The notes under the pieces: generated by a model
What the model saw: the letters and a program-made list of their open reading frames with translations, nothing else
What the model was told of the DNA's origin: nothing
The model's database searches: none
Part shown: positions 18,156 through 26,149 of the stretch, in pieces
Layout: each line of letters starts with the position of its first letter
How positions within the stretch are numbered: the stretch's first letter is position 1
Assembly (NCBI GenBank): GCA_029227215.1
Contig: JAQXZM010000126.1
Span: 1 to 40,183 of the forward strand
Origin: Bifidobacteriaceae bacterium
GTDB lineage: Bacteria; Actinomycetota; Actinomycetes; Actinomycetales; Bifidobacteriaceae
Reading direction: 5' to 3'
Length of the DNA stretch: 40,183 nt
Program-made: the position numbers and the translations under genes

Positions 18156-18668
18156 TCAGACCAGCTCAGCGTTGGACTGCGCGACCTTCTCCTTGAGCTC
18201 GTTGCGGTAGTCCTCGAGGGCCTTGGCGAGGCACTCGTCGGTGGTGGAGAGGATCTGCACGGCGAGCAGGCCGGCGTTCGTGGCGCCGGAATTGCCCACG
18301 GCGGTGGTCGCCACCGGGATGCCGCCGGGCATCTGCACGATGGAGAGCAGGGAATCCCAGCCGGAGAGCGCATGCGAGCGCACCGGCACGCCGATGACGG
18401 GCAGCGTGGTCTGCGCGGCGATCATGCCCGGCAGGTGGGCGGCACCGCCAGCGCCGGCGATGATGACGTGGAGGCCGTTGCCGCGCGCCTCATGCGCGAA
18501 CTGCGCCATGAGCTCCGGCGTGCGGTGCGCCGAGATGACCTGCTTCATGTAGGGCACCTCGAAACGGTCGAGGATCTCGCACGCGTGCTTCATCGTTTCC
18601 CAATCGCTCGACGAACCCATCACGACGGCGACGATCGGCTTGGTATCAGCCGGCTTGGTATCTGTCAT
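18156..18668 (-). CDS. purE: N5-carboxyaminoimidazole ribonucleotide mutase
   Basis: It moves the carboxylate of N5-CAIR to carbon 4, giving CAIR. This 170-residue class I PurE has the family core [18 protein letters not shown], and [17 protein letters not shown], all intact. GGAGG lies four bases before the start. It is the upstream partner of purK on the minus strand. The N-terminus carries a short hydrophilic extension ([11 protein letters not shown]) before the conserved [12 protein letters not shown]. Confidence 0.97.
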   Translation of the reverse strand: MTDTKPADTKPIVAVVMGSSSDWETMKHACEILDRFEVPYMKQVISAHRTPELMAQFAHEARGNGLHVIIAGAGGAAHLPGMIAAQTTLPVIGVPVRSHALSGWDSLLSIVQMPGGIPVATTAVGNSGATNAGLLAVQILSTTDECLAKALEDYRNELKEKVAQSNAELV

Positions 18669-18859
18669 AATTCCTCCAACGCCACGGCCCGCAGCCTTTG
18701 CAGGCGACTACCCGTCCAGTTTACGCGACGGTGCGGAACGGGTGGCCGCAGCGCGGTGGCGGCGGCGCGGCAGGCGATATACGGCGGCGCGGTGCGAGGT
18801 ACAGCGCCAGAAGGTCAGCGCGGCAGCTGCGCGAATGGTGCACGATACGGCGGCGATGT

Positions 18860-18868
18860 TGCTACAAT
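18860..18868 (+). promoter_or_regulatory. Extended -10 element of the tRNA-Arg gene
   Basis: TGCTACAAT is an extended -10 lying 34 bases before the mature tRNA 5' end. No convincing -35 is visible, as is usual for extended -10 promoters. Confidence 0.5.
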
Positions 18869-18901
18869 GCTTCGTGGACGTGCGCGGGTGCGCATGGCCA
18901 T

Positions 18902-18975
18902 GCCCCAGTAGCTCAGTTGGATAGAGCAACGTCCTTCTAAGTCGGAGGTCGCCGGTTCGAATCCGGCCTGGGGCA
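18902..18975 (+). tRNA. tRNA-Arg (anticodon TCT)
   Basis: The acceptor arms GCCCCAG/CTGGGGC, the D-arm GCTC...GAGC and the T-arm GCCGG-TTCGAAT-CCGGC all pair fully, with A as discriminator; CCA is not encoded. The anticodon loop CTTCTAA gives anticodon TCT, reading AGA and AGG. The anticodon stem is odd: ACGTC against GTCGG leaves a T-T mismatch (30:40) and an A-G mismatch (27:43). In the E. coli counterpart the stem is ACGAC/GTCGT and pairs fully. Confidence 0.92.
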
Positions 18976-19214
18976 CTGTGTTGCAGTGTTCTGCGGAGCT
19001 ATTCAGTGCGGTCGCATGCATCATGCGCTGCATGGCGGATTCGGCGTATATCCATAGGAATTCGACCAATACGCATGAATCAGATGCGCTAGGATTCCCT
19101 CAAAGATCGAGACCCCAGCAGTGCTCCACTATCATCCTGCCTATTCTGTTCGAATCGATTCCTCTCATGAGTTGTCATGATCCCCGATCATCAGGGACTC
19201 CCGCACCAGCCTGT

Positions 19215-19387
19215 GCCATCATCTCTGATTTTGTTCCTCGATTTTGAATCGTCAGGGATTTTGGTCTCGAAATCGGTGTCATTTGCTCTGATTCTTTGCG
19301 AAATGGGTGCCATAAGCTCGAGGAATCGAAAACGCATCCACAGAGTCAGACAATCCGGCACTGCGTTGGTGCCGATACCTCTGACGA
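19215..19387 (+). repeat. Dispersed ~143-bp intergenic repeat, copy 1
   Basis: The core (19246-19387) aligns without gaps with the reverse complement of 25787-25929 at roughly 70 percent identity by eye. Both copies start near GAATYGTCAGRG and end in ACCTCTGACGAT, so the ends form short inverted repeats, MITE-like. This copy lies in the 610-bp non-coding stretch between tRNA-Arg and the 3' end of dnaG. A further CCAAAACCTCTGACA motif follows at 19435. No gene is visible in the rest of the stretch. Confidence 0.7.
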
Positions 19388-19585
19388 TCTCGCCAGCAAG
19401 AAAACCGGCAGGGATTCCGACCATCGCCAGGTACCAAAACCTCTGACAGACCGGTGGGGTGAGAGACCCTCAGAGGTACATGGCCCTGTGTGCAACACGC
19501 CACGCGCAGCTCCTGCGCCCGCCATGCCACGCCCCACGGCCTTGTGCGCCACGCCCCGGGCGCTCCCCGCCCCGACACACCGCCG

Positions 19586-21631
19586 CTACCGCACGCCGTT
19601 GTTGAATACGAAGTCCTGGATCTGCTGGCGCTGCTGCTCGAGCGCGGAAATCTCGGCGAGCTTGCGGAACTTCGCCTCCCCCTCGGGCAACGCCTTCATT
19701 TCGGCGCGGATCTGCGCGATGCGGCGCACGCAGCTGGCATCGAGCAGGTTCACGAGCAACTGCTGGGCGTACACGCGCTCCTGCCCGCTCGCAGCCCGCA
19801 GCGGCGCATCCGGCCCCGCCTCGCGCTGCTGTTCGATCACCTGCTGGTCGGCGACCACTGGCAGGGGCATCGCCGCAAGCTGCTCGACCACAGGGGCGAG
19901 CATCGGTCCCGCCATCTGCACCAGCGACGTCACCCATGCGGCGGCGCTCATCGGGCTGCCCTCGGGCGGCAACCCGCCCACCGCCTGCACCACGTCGAAC
20001 ACATCGCGGAACACGGGGATGCGGAAACTGGCCTCGTTGAGGTTGCCGAACTGCACGGGGTCGAACGCCCGCGGCACCTGCACCACCATGCCCATGAGCT
20101 GCTGCTCGGTGCTGAACACCGCATCGTCCACGCGGTAATAGTTCTGGTTGAGCGCGTCCCCGCGCACGATGGCGTGGCGGGCGGCTGCGTCAAGCTGCTG
20201 CGGCTCGCGTGACATCGGCGCACGCTGCGGATCGGGAGCGTAGATGTCTTCGGCGCGCACGCCCTGGCGACGGCGCTCGGCGAGCACATCCTGCTGCAAC
20301 GAGGCGACGTCCACGCCAATGCGCCCCGCCGCCTTGCGCGTGTAGGCGTTGACGAGCGACCGGTCGCGGATGCGCGCCAGGATCGGCGCCACGGCGCGCG
20401 CCGCGCCCACCTGCCCGGTGGTGTATTGCGTGTCGAAGCGGTCGATGATCGTGTCGATCACGAAATCATAGAGCGGCCGGGCGTCCTTGATGAGCGCGCG
20501 CACCGCGGCATCGCCGTCGTTGATGCGCAGATCGCACGGGTCCAGCCCGTCATGCGCCACCGCCACGAACGTCTGGGTGAGGAAGCGCCCGTCGAACTGG
20601 AAGGCGCGCAGCGCGGCCTTCTGCCCTGCCGAATCGCCATCGAACGTGAACACCACGCGCGAGCCCTGCGTGGGCCCGATGAGCTGGATGGCGCCCAGCT
20701 TCTCGTCGGCGATGAGCCGGCGCACGATCTTCGCGTGCTCCTCGCCGAACGCGGTGCCGCACGTCGCCACCGCAGTGGTGACGCCCGCCAGGTGGCATGC
20801 CATCACGTCGGTGTAGCCTTCCACAATCACGATCTGGTGCGTCTTGCGCACGGTCTCCTTCGCCATGTCGATGCCGTAAAGCACCTGGTTCTTGTGGTAG
20901 AGCTTCGTGTCGGGCGTGTTGATGTACTTGGCGGCGATGCGATCGTCGTCATACAGCTTGCGCGCGCCGAAGCCGAGCGTGCGGCCGGTGGTGTCACGGA
21001 TGGGCCACGTGACCCTGCCGCGGAAGTAGTCATAGGCGCCGCTCGGTCCCTTGCGGGCGAGGCCCGCCTCCACCATCTCCTCGATGGTGAAGCCTTTGGC
21101 GGAGAGGTGCCGCACGAGCTCATGCCCGCCCAGCGGCGCGTAGCCGCAGCCGAAGCGTTCGCAATCGGCGCGCTGGAACTTGCGCCCCGCAAGCAATTGC
21201 CGCGCCGGCAGCGCCTCTTTCGAAGCCAGCTGGGCGGCGAAGAAGTTCTGCGCCTCGGAGCATGCCTCGAGCAGCCTCACGCGCGTAACGCCCTTGGGCT
21301 GCTGCATACCGCCCTGCCCCCTGCTGGGCTGCTCGTAATGCAGCTCGTAGTGGTAGCGATCCGCGAGGATCTCCAGCGCCTCGCGGAAGTCCACGCCCTC
21401 GCGTTCCTCCACGTAGGCGAACACATCGCCGCTTTTGCCACAGCCGAAGCAATGCCAGTAGCCGTTGGTGGGGTTGACGGAGAAGCTCGGCGTCTTCTCG
21501 TCATGGAACGGGCACAGGCCCATGTATTGCGAGCCGCTGGGCTTGAGCGTCACGTCATCGGAGATCACGTCGTACAGGTTCGCCATGCTGCGAATCTTGT
21601 CGATGTCTTCCTTCACGACGAACCCGGCCAT
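19586..21631 (-). CDS. dnaG: DNA primase
   Basis: It makes RNA primers at the replication fork, working with the DnaB helicase. This 681-residue protein opens with a CHC2 zinc-binding domain (CPFHDEKTPSF, then HCFGCGKSGDV). The catalytic core follows with TOPRIM motifs: VEGYTDVMACHLAG with the key Glu, and FTFDGDSAGQKAA for the metal-binding Asp residues. The C-terminal part is a helical helicase-interaction domain. AGGAGG lies just before the start codon. dgt lies upstream on the same strand, a pairing common in Actinobacteria. The spacer between them (182 bp) contains short tandem repeats. Confidence 0.97.
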   Translation of the reverse strand: MAGFVVKEDIDKIRSMANLYDVISDDVTLKPSGSQYMGLCPFHDEKTPSFSVNPTNGYWHCFGCGKSGDVFAYVEEREGVDFREALEILADRYHYELHYEQPSRGQGGMQQPKGVTRVRLLEACSEAQNFFAAQLASKEALPARQLLAGRKFQRADCERFGCGYAPLGGHELVRHLSAKGFTIEEMVEAGLARKGPSGAYDYFRGRVTWPIRDTTGRTLGFGARKLYDDDRIAAKYINTPDTKLYHKNQVLYGIDMAKETVRKTHQIVIVEGYTDVMACHLAGVTTAVATCGTAFGEEHAKIVRRLIADEKLGAIQLIGPTQGSRVVFTFDGDSAGQKAALRAFQFDGRFLTQTFVAVAHDGLDPCDLRINDGDAAVRALIKDARPLYDFVIDTIIDRFDTQYTTGQVGAARAVAPILARIRDRSLVNAYTRKAAGRIGVDVASLQQDVLAERRRQGVRAEDIYAPDPQRAPMSREPQQLDAAARHAIVRGDALNQNYYRVDDAVFSTEQQLMGMVVQVPRAFDPVQFGNLNEASFRIPVFRDVFDVVQAVGGLPPEGSPMSAAAWVTSLVQMAGPMLAPVVEQLAAMPLPVVADQQVIEQQREAGPDAPLRAASGQERVYAQQLLVNLLDASCVRRIAQIRAEMKALPEGEAKFRKLAEISALEQQRQQIQDFVFNNGVR

Positions 21632-21662
21632 GTCCCCTCCTGTTCCGTTGATTCCGCTGGGC

Positions 21663-21752
21663 GATTGCTGGTGCGATTGCTGGCATGATCGCTGGTGCGG
21701 TTGCCTGCGCAGTGATGGTTGTGCAGTGATGCCAGCACAGTGATGCCAGTGC
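21663..21752 (-). repeat. Two adjacent tandem repeat arrays upstream of dnaG
   Basis: Four 12-bp units of the type GATTGCTGGTGC (21663-21710) are followed by three 14-bp units of the type AGTGATGCCAGTGC (21711-21752). They end about 30 bases before the dnaG start codon and so lie in its promoter or leader region. Confidence 0.8.
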
Positions 21753-21813
21753 GCTGATACTTGTGCATTGACAGTTTACCGTGGCCGAATGCCCCGCGGC
21801 GTCGAGATTGCTT

Positions 21814-23283
21814 TCAGCCAAACAGCACGCTGTGGAGCGTGATGGCGCGCACGTCGGTGAGGCTCGCCACCTGGTCGATCGCCACGCGCAGCCGTTCACC
21901 GTCGTTGGCGGCGCGGAGCCAATCCTCTACGAACACCGGGTCGAGGGCGCTGCTGGGGCGCGGCGCGTCTTGCATGAGCACGCCCACCAGGTCGGCGACG
22001 ATGCGCCGCTGCTTGGTGTGGAACGGCTCCTTGCTGCGCGGGATCATCACATAGTGCGCGGCGATGCCCTTGAGCGCGGTGATCTCGTAGCGGGTGGCCT
22101 GCGGCACGATGACGTTCGCAGCGTACCGCGTGAGCCTGCCCGGCCCGTGCACGGCGCGGGTGGCTTCCTCCACGGAGGCGGCGAACCTGCCGATCAGGTC
22201 GGATGTGACGTTTTTCAGATGCGCGAGGCTGCGGCGCGAGCCGTCGAAATCCTCCACGAAGGCGCCGGCTGCGTGCAGACGCAGCAGCGCCGCTTCCAAT
22301 TCGTCGGCATCCCATTGCGCGCCGCACCAGCTGCGCGTGGATTCCACCACCGCCTCCACCTCGTGCGGGTCCGCCATCGCGGCGGGGTCGAACGCGCCGG
22401 TCGCCACGGCATCCTCCACGTCGTGCACGCTATAGGCGATGTCGTCAGACAGGTCCATGACCTGCGCCTCGACGGGCAGCGTCATCGGAGGCGCCCCGCG
22501 CTTGAGCCACGCGAACACCTCGCGGTCCTGCGGGTAGACGCAGAATTTCTTGGTGCCACGGCGCTGCGCTTCATCGAAATCCCAAGGGTATTTGACGGCG
22601 GCGTCAAGGCACGCGCGGGTGAGGTTGAGCCCCGCGGAGCGCCCGGCGAGCGGGCTGAGTGCGGTGGCGGCGGTGCTGCCACTGCCCATGCCGCTGACTC
22701 TTTTGGATTCGCCGCCGCTTGTGCCGGCGCCGCCGCCCGTGCCGGCACCGCCGCGACCTCCACGGAAATCGCCGTCAACATCGCCGCGGAAATCATCCGG
22801 GAAGAACACCTTGGGTTCGAGCCGGGTGAGCAGACGCAATGTCTGCGCGTTGCCTTCGAACCCGCCGATGCCTTGCGCCAGGCGGGCGAGCTCCGCCTCC
22901 CCGTTGTGCCCGAACGGCGGATGGCCAAGGTCGTGGGCGAGGCACGCGCAGTCCACCACGTCCGGATCGCAACCGAGCACGGTGGCGATCTGCCTGCCGA
23001 TCTGCGCCACTTCGAGCGTGTGGGTGAGGCGGGTGCGGGCGAAGTCATCGGTACCGGCGACGAGCACCTGGGTCTTGGCACCCAGGCGGCGCAGGGCACT
23101 GGAGTGGGTGAGCCGCGCGCGGTCGCGCTGGAAGGCGGTGCGCCGCTGGGATTTGCGGGATTCAGGCGCCCACCGTTCCATGTCGTGCACGTCGTAGCCA
23201 CGGCCGGCGGGGATCACTTCCCCGTCGCGGCCGATCATGCCTTCGAAGGCGTCCGTGAACGCCGACGCCCCGCCGTTCGCCAT
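21814..23283 (-). CDS. dgt: Deoxyguanosinetriphosphate triphosphohydrolase-like protein
   Basis: An HD-domain dNTP triphosphohydrolase, cleaving dNTPs to nucleoside plus triphosphate; substrate preference cannot be read from sequence. Metal ligands are visible in RLTHTLEVAQIGR and in CLAHDLGHPPFGHNGE, with the later metal-site Asp in DLSDDIAYSVHD. Length is 489 residues. A Gly/Ala/Ser-rich insert (GGRGGAGTGGGAGTSGG) near residues 175-215 interrupts the usual fold and is probably a surface linker. The start has AAGGAGG eight bases upstream. It precedes dnaG on the same strand. Confidence 0.93.
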   Translation of the reverse strand: MANGGASAFTDAFEGMIGRDGEVIPAGRGYDVHDMERWAPESRKSQRRTAFQRDRARLTHSSALRRLGAKTQVLVAGTDDFARTRLTHTLEVAQIGRQIATVLGCDPDVVDCACLAHDLGHPPFGHNGEAELARLAQGIGGFEGNAQTLRLLTRLEPKVFFPDDFRGDVDGDFRGGRGGAGTGGGAGTSGGESKRVSGMGSGSTAATALSPLAGRSAGLNLTRACLDAAVKYPWDFDEAQRRGTKKFCVYPQDREVFAWLKRGAPPMTLPVEAQVMDLSDDIAYSVHDVEDAVATGAFDPAAMADPHEVEAVVESTRSWCGAQWDADELEAALLRLHAAGAFVEDFDGSRRSLAHLKNVTSDLIGRFAASVEEATRAVHGPGRLTRYAANVIVPQATRYEITALKGIAAHYVMIPRSKEPFHTKQRRIVADLVGVLMQDAPRPSSALDPVFVEDWLRAANDGERLRVAIDQVASLTDVRAITLHSVLFG

Positions 23284-23343
23284 GATTCCGCCCTCCTTGA
23301 ATGGAATCGGGTGCCGGCTCGTGCGGCACCCGTTGGAATTCGT

Positions 23344-24699
23344 TTACAGCAGCGTGTTCGGATCGAGCATCGCGCGGTCAGCCTCGGGCAGCACGTCGGC
23401 GTTGAGGTACAGGCGCGGAATGCGGTTGCGCAGGCAGGTGAAGATCTCGTAGCTGATCGTGTCCGCCGCGCGGGCCCAATCGTCGGCAGTGGGCTCCACG
23501 AAGCCGTCGCCGCGACCGGGGCCGAACAGCACCACGGTGTCGCCCTCCTGCACGCCCAGGTCGGCGGCGCGGCCCTTCAAATCAATGATGAACTGGTCCA
23601 TGCACACGCGGCCGCTCACGCGGTACAGACGCGGACCGTCGTTCGTCATCACGCGCACCGGGCCGCCGAGCTTGAGCTCGTGCTTGGCGCCCTGCGGGTC
23701 GAAGCCGGAGGCGGAGCGGTGGATGCCGTCCGCGTAGCCGAGCGGCACGATGGCGGTGCTCGTGTCTTGCGGGGTCAGGTAGGTGCGGCCGTAGGAGATG
23801 CCGTGGCCGGCCTCCACGTCCTTGACGGTGCCCAGCTGCGCCTGCAGCGTCATCGCCGGGGTGAGGCCCCAGTCGCGCGGCGTGCCCATCTCGGGGTCGG
23901 GCTCGTAGCCATACAGGCCCACGCCGGGGCGCGTGAGCTCGAAATGGATCTCCGGGCGGTTGAGCGTGGCGGCGGTGTTCGCCAGGTGGCGCATGCGCGG
24001 CGGGATGCCCGCGGCCTCCATGCGGCGGGTGAAGTCGTTGAAATTGCGCACCTGCTGGTCGGTCGCCGCCACGAAGTCCGGTGTGGACGGGGCGTCCGCC
24101 ACCGCGAGATGGCTCCACTGCCCCACGATGTCGAGCACGCCCTCCTTGGCGAGCGGCACGAGCTTGGCGAGCGCGGCGTCGAAGCCCTGCGGGGTGAAGC
24201 CGTTGCGGCCGAAGCCGGAATCCACCTTCACATGCACGCGGGCGGGCCTGCCCAGGCGCCGTGCGGCGGCAGCCACGCCATCGATGCCAGGCAAGGAGCC
24301 GACGGAGATGTCGATGTCGTTCTCGATCAGCTCGTCGAACGGCACTTCGGCGCCGGAGTAAACCCAGGTGAGGATGTGCGCGCGGTCCGGGCCGATGCCG
24401 GCCTTGCGCAGCAGCAGGGCCTCGTGGGACTGCGCGGTGCCCAGCCAGGTGGCGCCGCCTGCGAGCGCGGCGAGCGCCGCGGGGATGAGGCCGTGGCCAT
24501 AAGCGTCCGCCTTCACCACGCCCATGACCTCCGTGCCGGAGTGCGCGCCGCCGCACACGTCGACCAGGTGCGCCATGTTGTCGCGCAGGGCTTTCAGGTC
24601 CACGATCGCCTGCGCAGGGTACTGCCTGCGAGCGCGATCATAGTTTGCTTTGCCGGTTTCACTGGAGAAGGCCCACTGGGGCGCTGCACTCAAAGTCAT
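23344..24699 (-). CDS. alr: Alanine racemase
   Basis: A PLP enzyme that interconverts L- and D-alanine for peptidoglycan. The PLP lysine is in VVKADAYGHG; the catalytic tyrosine region (GISYGRTYLT) and the CMDQFIIDL motif are clear. The start at 24699 (MTLSAAPQWAFSS) is preferred because it removes an unconserved 25-residue stretch of the track ORF; the upstream site (AGAGGC) is only fair, so the start is less certain than the rest. With this start the protein has 451 residues, longer than most family members because of N- and C-terminal extensions. It lies 60 bp upstream of dgt, on the same strand. Confidence 0.93.
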   Translation of the reverse strand: MTLSAAPQWAFSSETGKANYDRARRQYPAQAIVDLKALRDNMAHLVDVCGGAHSGTEVMGVVKADAYGHGLIPAALAALAGGATWLGTAQSHEALLLRKAGIGPDRAHILTWVYSGAEVPFDELIENDIDISVGSLPGIDGVAAAARRLGRPARVHVKVDSGFGRNGFTPQGFDAALAKLVPLAKEGVLDIVGQWSHLAVADAPSTPDFVAATDQQVRNFNDFTRRMEAAGIPPRMRHLANTAATLNRPEIHFELTRPGVGLYGYEPDPEMGTPRDWGLTPAMTLQAQLGTVKDVEAGHGISYGRTYLTPQDTSTAIVPLGYADGIHRSASGFDPQGAKHELKLGGPVRVMTNDGPRLYRVSGRVCMDQFIIDLKGRAADLGVQEGDTVVLFGPGRGDGFVEPTADDWARAADTISYEIFTCLRNRIPRLYLNADVLPEADRAMLDPNTLL

Positions 24700-24921
24700 G
24701 CCTCTATTGTGCCCCGACCATGCGCCAAGCGTGTGCGCGTTGCGCATTTCGGTCGGGGCGTTTCTATCAGGCAATTGCTCTCGAAAAAGCCGGTTGGATT
24801 GCCCAACCGGCTATGTGGTGACGAAGAATCGCCGATGCGTGCCGTACGACGCTGCGCCATGCGGCGTGCGAAAGTGGTGTCCCCGCAGCGGTCTGCGCGT
24901 GCCGCGCGACTCCACGCCATG

Positions 24922-24953
24922 CAGCGCCGATCAGCGCCGATCAGCGCCGATCA
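24922..24953 (-). repeat. 10-bp tandem repeat x3 overlapping the luxS stop codon
   Basis: CAGCGCCGAT occurs three times head to tail. The last copy runs into the luxS stop codon (plus-strand TCA, 24951-24953). Because each unit contains a TCA at the join, loss or gain of a unit would leave the protein unchanged. Confidence 0.85.
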
Positions 24954-25496
24954 GACGATCTTGCTGCGGTCCCAGGCATCCGAGCTGATGCCTTCGTCCA
25001 GGATCTTCTTCGCCCATTCCTTGGCGGTGAACAGCGAATGATCGCGGTAGTTGCCGCAGCTCTTGATGTCGTGCGCCGGCACGTCGTCCCACGTGGCCTC
25101 GTAGGCGATGAACTCGAGGGACTCCTTGAGCGCCACCGCCACGTCGTGCGTGCTGTGACGGCCCCAGGCGAGCAGGTGGAAACCGGTGCGGCAGCCGAAC
25201 GGCGAGCAGTCGATGTAACCGGGGATGCGTTCACGCAGCGTCACGGCGATCGTGTGTTCGATGGTGTGCAGGCCGCCGGTGGGGATGGCGTTCTCGTTGG
25301 GCTGCACGAGACGCAGGTCGAAGTTCGAGATCTCGTCGCCCTTGGGTCCCTGCTCCACGTCGATGAGGCGCACATACGGCGCCTTGACGGTGGTGTGGTC
25401 GAGCGTGAAGCTCTCGACCACGGGCTTGCCGGTCTTGCTTTCTGCGGTGTTCGCGGCGGTCTGCGCGTTCTGTGCGCTTGCGGTGTTTTCTGCCAT
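24951..25496 (-). CDS. luxS: S-ribosylhomocysteine lyase (autoinducer-2 synthesis)
   Basis: It splits S-ribosylhomocysteine into homocysteine and DPD, the precursor of AI-2. The metal site HTIEH (HxxEH) and the third ligand region SCGNYRDHS are present, and the catalytic Cys is in [10 protein letters not shown]. The ATG at 25496 has AAGGAGG four bases upstream; the track start 29 codons earlier has no such site. Length is 181 residues. A Thr/Ala/Gln-rich tail of about 25 residues precedes the conserved core ([17 protein letters not shown]). Homocysteine made here can feed the cbs and gamma-synthase genes about 5 kb away. A GATAATG/CATTATC inverted repeat lies in the leader. Confidence 0.97.
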   Translation of the reverse strand: MAENTASAQNAQTAANTAESKTGKPVVESFTLDHTTVKAPYVRLIDVEQGPKGDEISNFDLRLVQPNENAIPTGGLHTIEHTIAVTLRERIPGYIDCSPFGCRTGFHLLAWGRHSTHDVAVALKESLEFIAYEATWDDVPAHDIKSCGNYRDHSLFTAKEWAKKILDEGISSDAWDRSKIV

Positions 25497-25641
25497 GTTT
25501 CCTCCTTGTGCCAGGCGATGATGCCAAATCCAGATAATGAATTCGTAAGGCTGACTCCCATTATCGTGCACACCACGCTCCACACGCCGCCCCGGCTATC
25601 GCTTGCACTTATGGCAGGCTACCGCGCCACCCATTCCGCCC

Positions 25642-25705
25642 AACTTACGGTTCCGACCAGCATTCCTAGCAAATCCAAGCGAAATGCTGGCCAACACCCC
25701 AAGTT
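25642..25705. repeat. 64-bp palindromic intergenic repeat, copy 2
   Basis: The left arm AACTTACGGTTCCGACCAGC is an imperfect complement of the right arm (ATGCTGGCCAACACCCCAAGTT region). It is nearly identical to copy 3 at 25977. Confidence 0.8.
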
Positions 25706-25786
25706 CGCGGAAAAATGAATCGCCCAGCTTGAGATTCTGACTTCCCTCTGCCCCGCCGCACCTCTGAGGATTCCCCGCCCTGCCGC

Positions 25787-25961
25787 ATCGTCAGAGGTCC
25801 CGGCACCACCGCGGTACCAGAATCCCTGACCCTGCGAACGCATTTTCGACCCTCAGAGACAATGACACCCGATTCGCGGATTGTCAGAGGGAATGACACA
25901 AATTTCAAGACCAAAACCTCTGACAATTCAAAATCCAAAAGCAAAGTCAGCGATTCCAGCA
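25787..25961 (-). repeat. Dispersed ~143-bp intergenic repeat, copy 2
   Basis: The reverse complement of 25787-25929 matches 19246-19387 without gaps, roughly 70 percent by eye; similarity fades over the next ~30 bases. It lies between 64-bp palindrome copies 2 and 3 in the 653-bp non-coding stretch between luxS and ATPase A. Apart from these repeats the stretch shows no convincing gene. Confidence 0.7.
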
Positions 25962-25976
25962 CCAGCCCCCACGCCC

Positions 25977-26040
25977 AACTTACGGTTCCGGCCAGCATTC
26001 CAAGCAAATCCAAGCGAAATGCTGACCAACACCTCAAGTT
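25977..26040. repeat. 64-bp palindromic intergenic repeat, copy 3
   Basis: It differs from copy 2 (25642) at only four or so positions and has the same length. The two are 335 bp apart in direct orientation. Confidence 0.8.
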
Positions 26041-26060
26041 CGCGACAGAAAGCATCGCCC

Positions 26061-26124
26061 AGCTTGGGCTGACGGCCAGCATCATGCCCGCCGCACCGCC
26101 CAATGCTGCACACAACCCCAAGCT
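26061..26124. repeat. 64-bp palindromic intergenic repeat, copy 4
   Basis: A diverged copy, from AGCTTGGGCTGACGGCC to CCAAGCT, again exactly 64 bp. It follows copy 3 after 20 bp and ends 26 bp beyond the stop codon of ATPase A. Confidence 0.65.
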
Positions 26125-26149
26125 CGGCGAACTCCCCTGCGCCGCATGG

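Noticed and set aside
21781-25041. 1086-codon plus-strand ORF
   Set aside because: It is antisense to dgt, alr and luxS, which have clear motifs; long antisense ORFs are expected in GC-rich genes.
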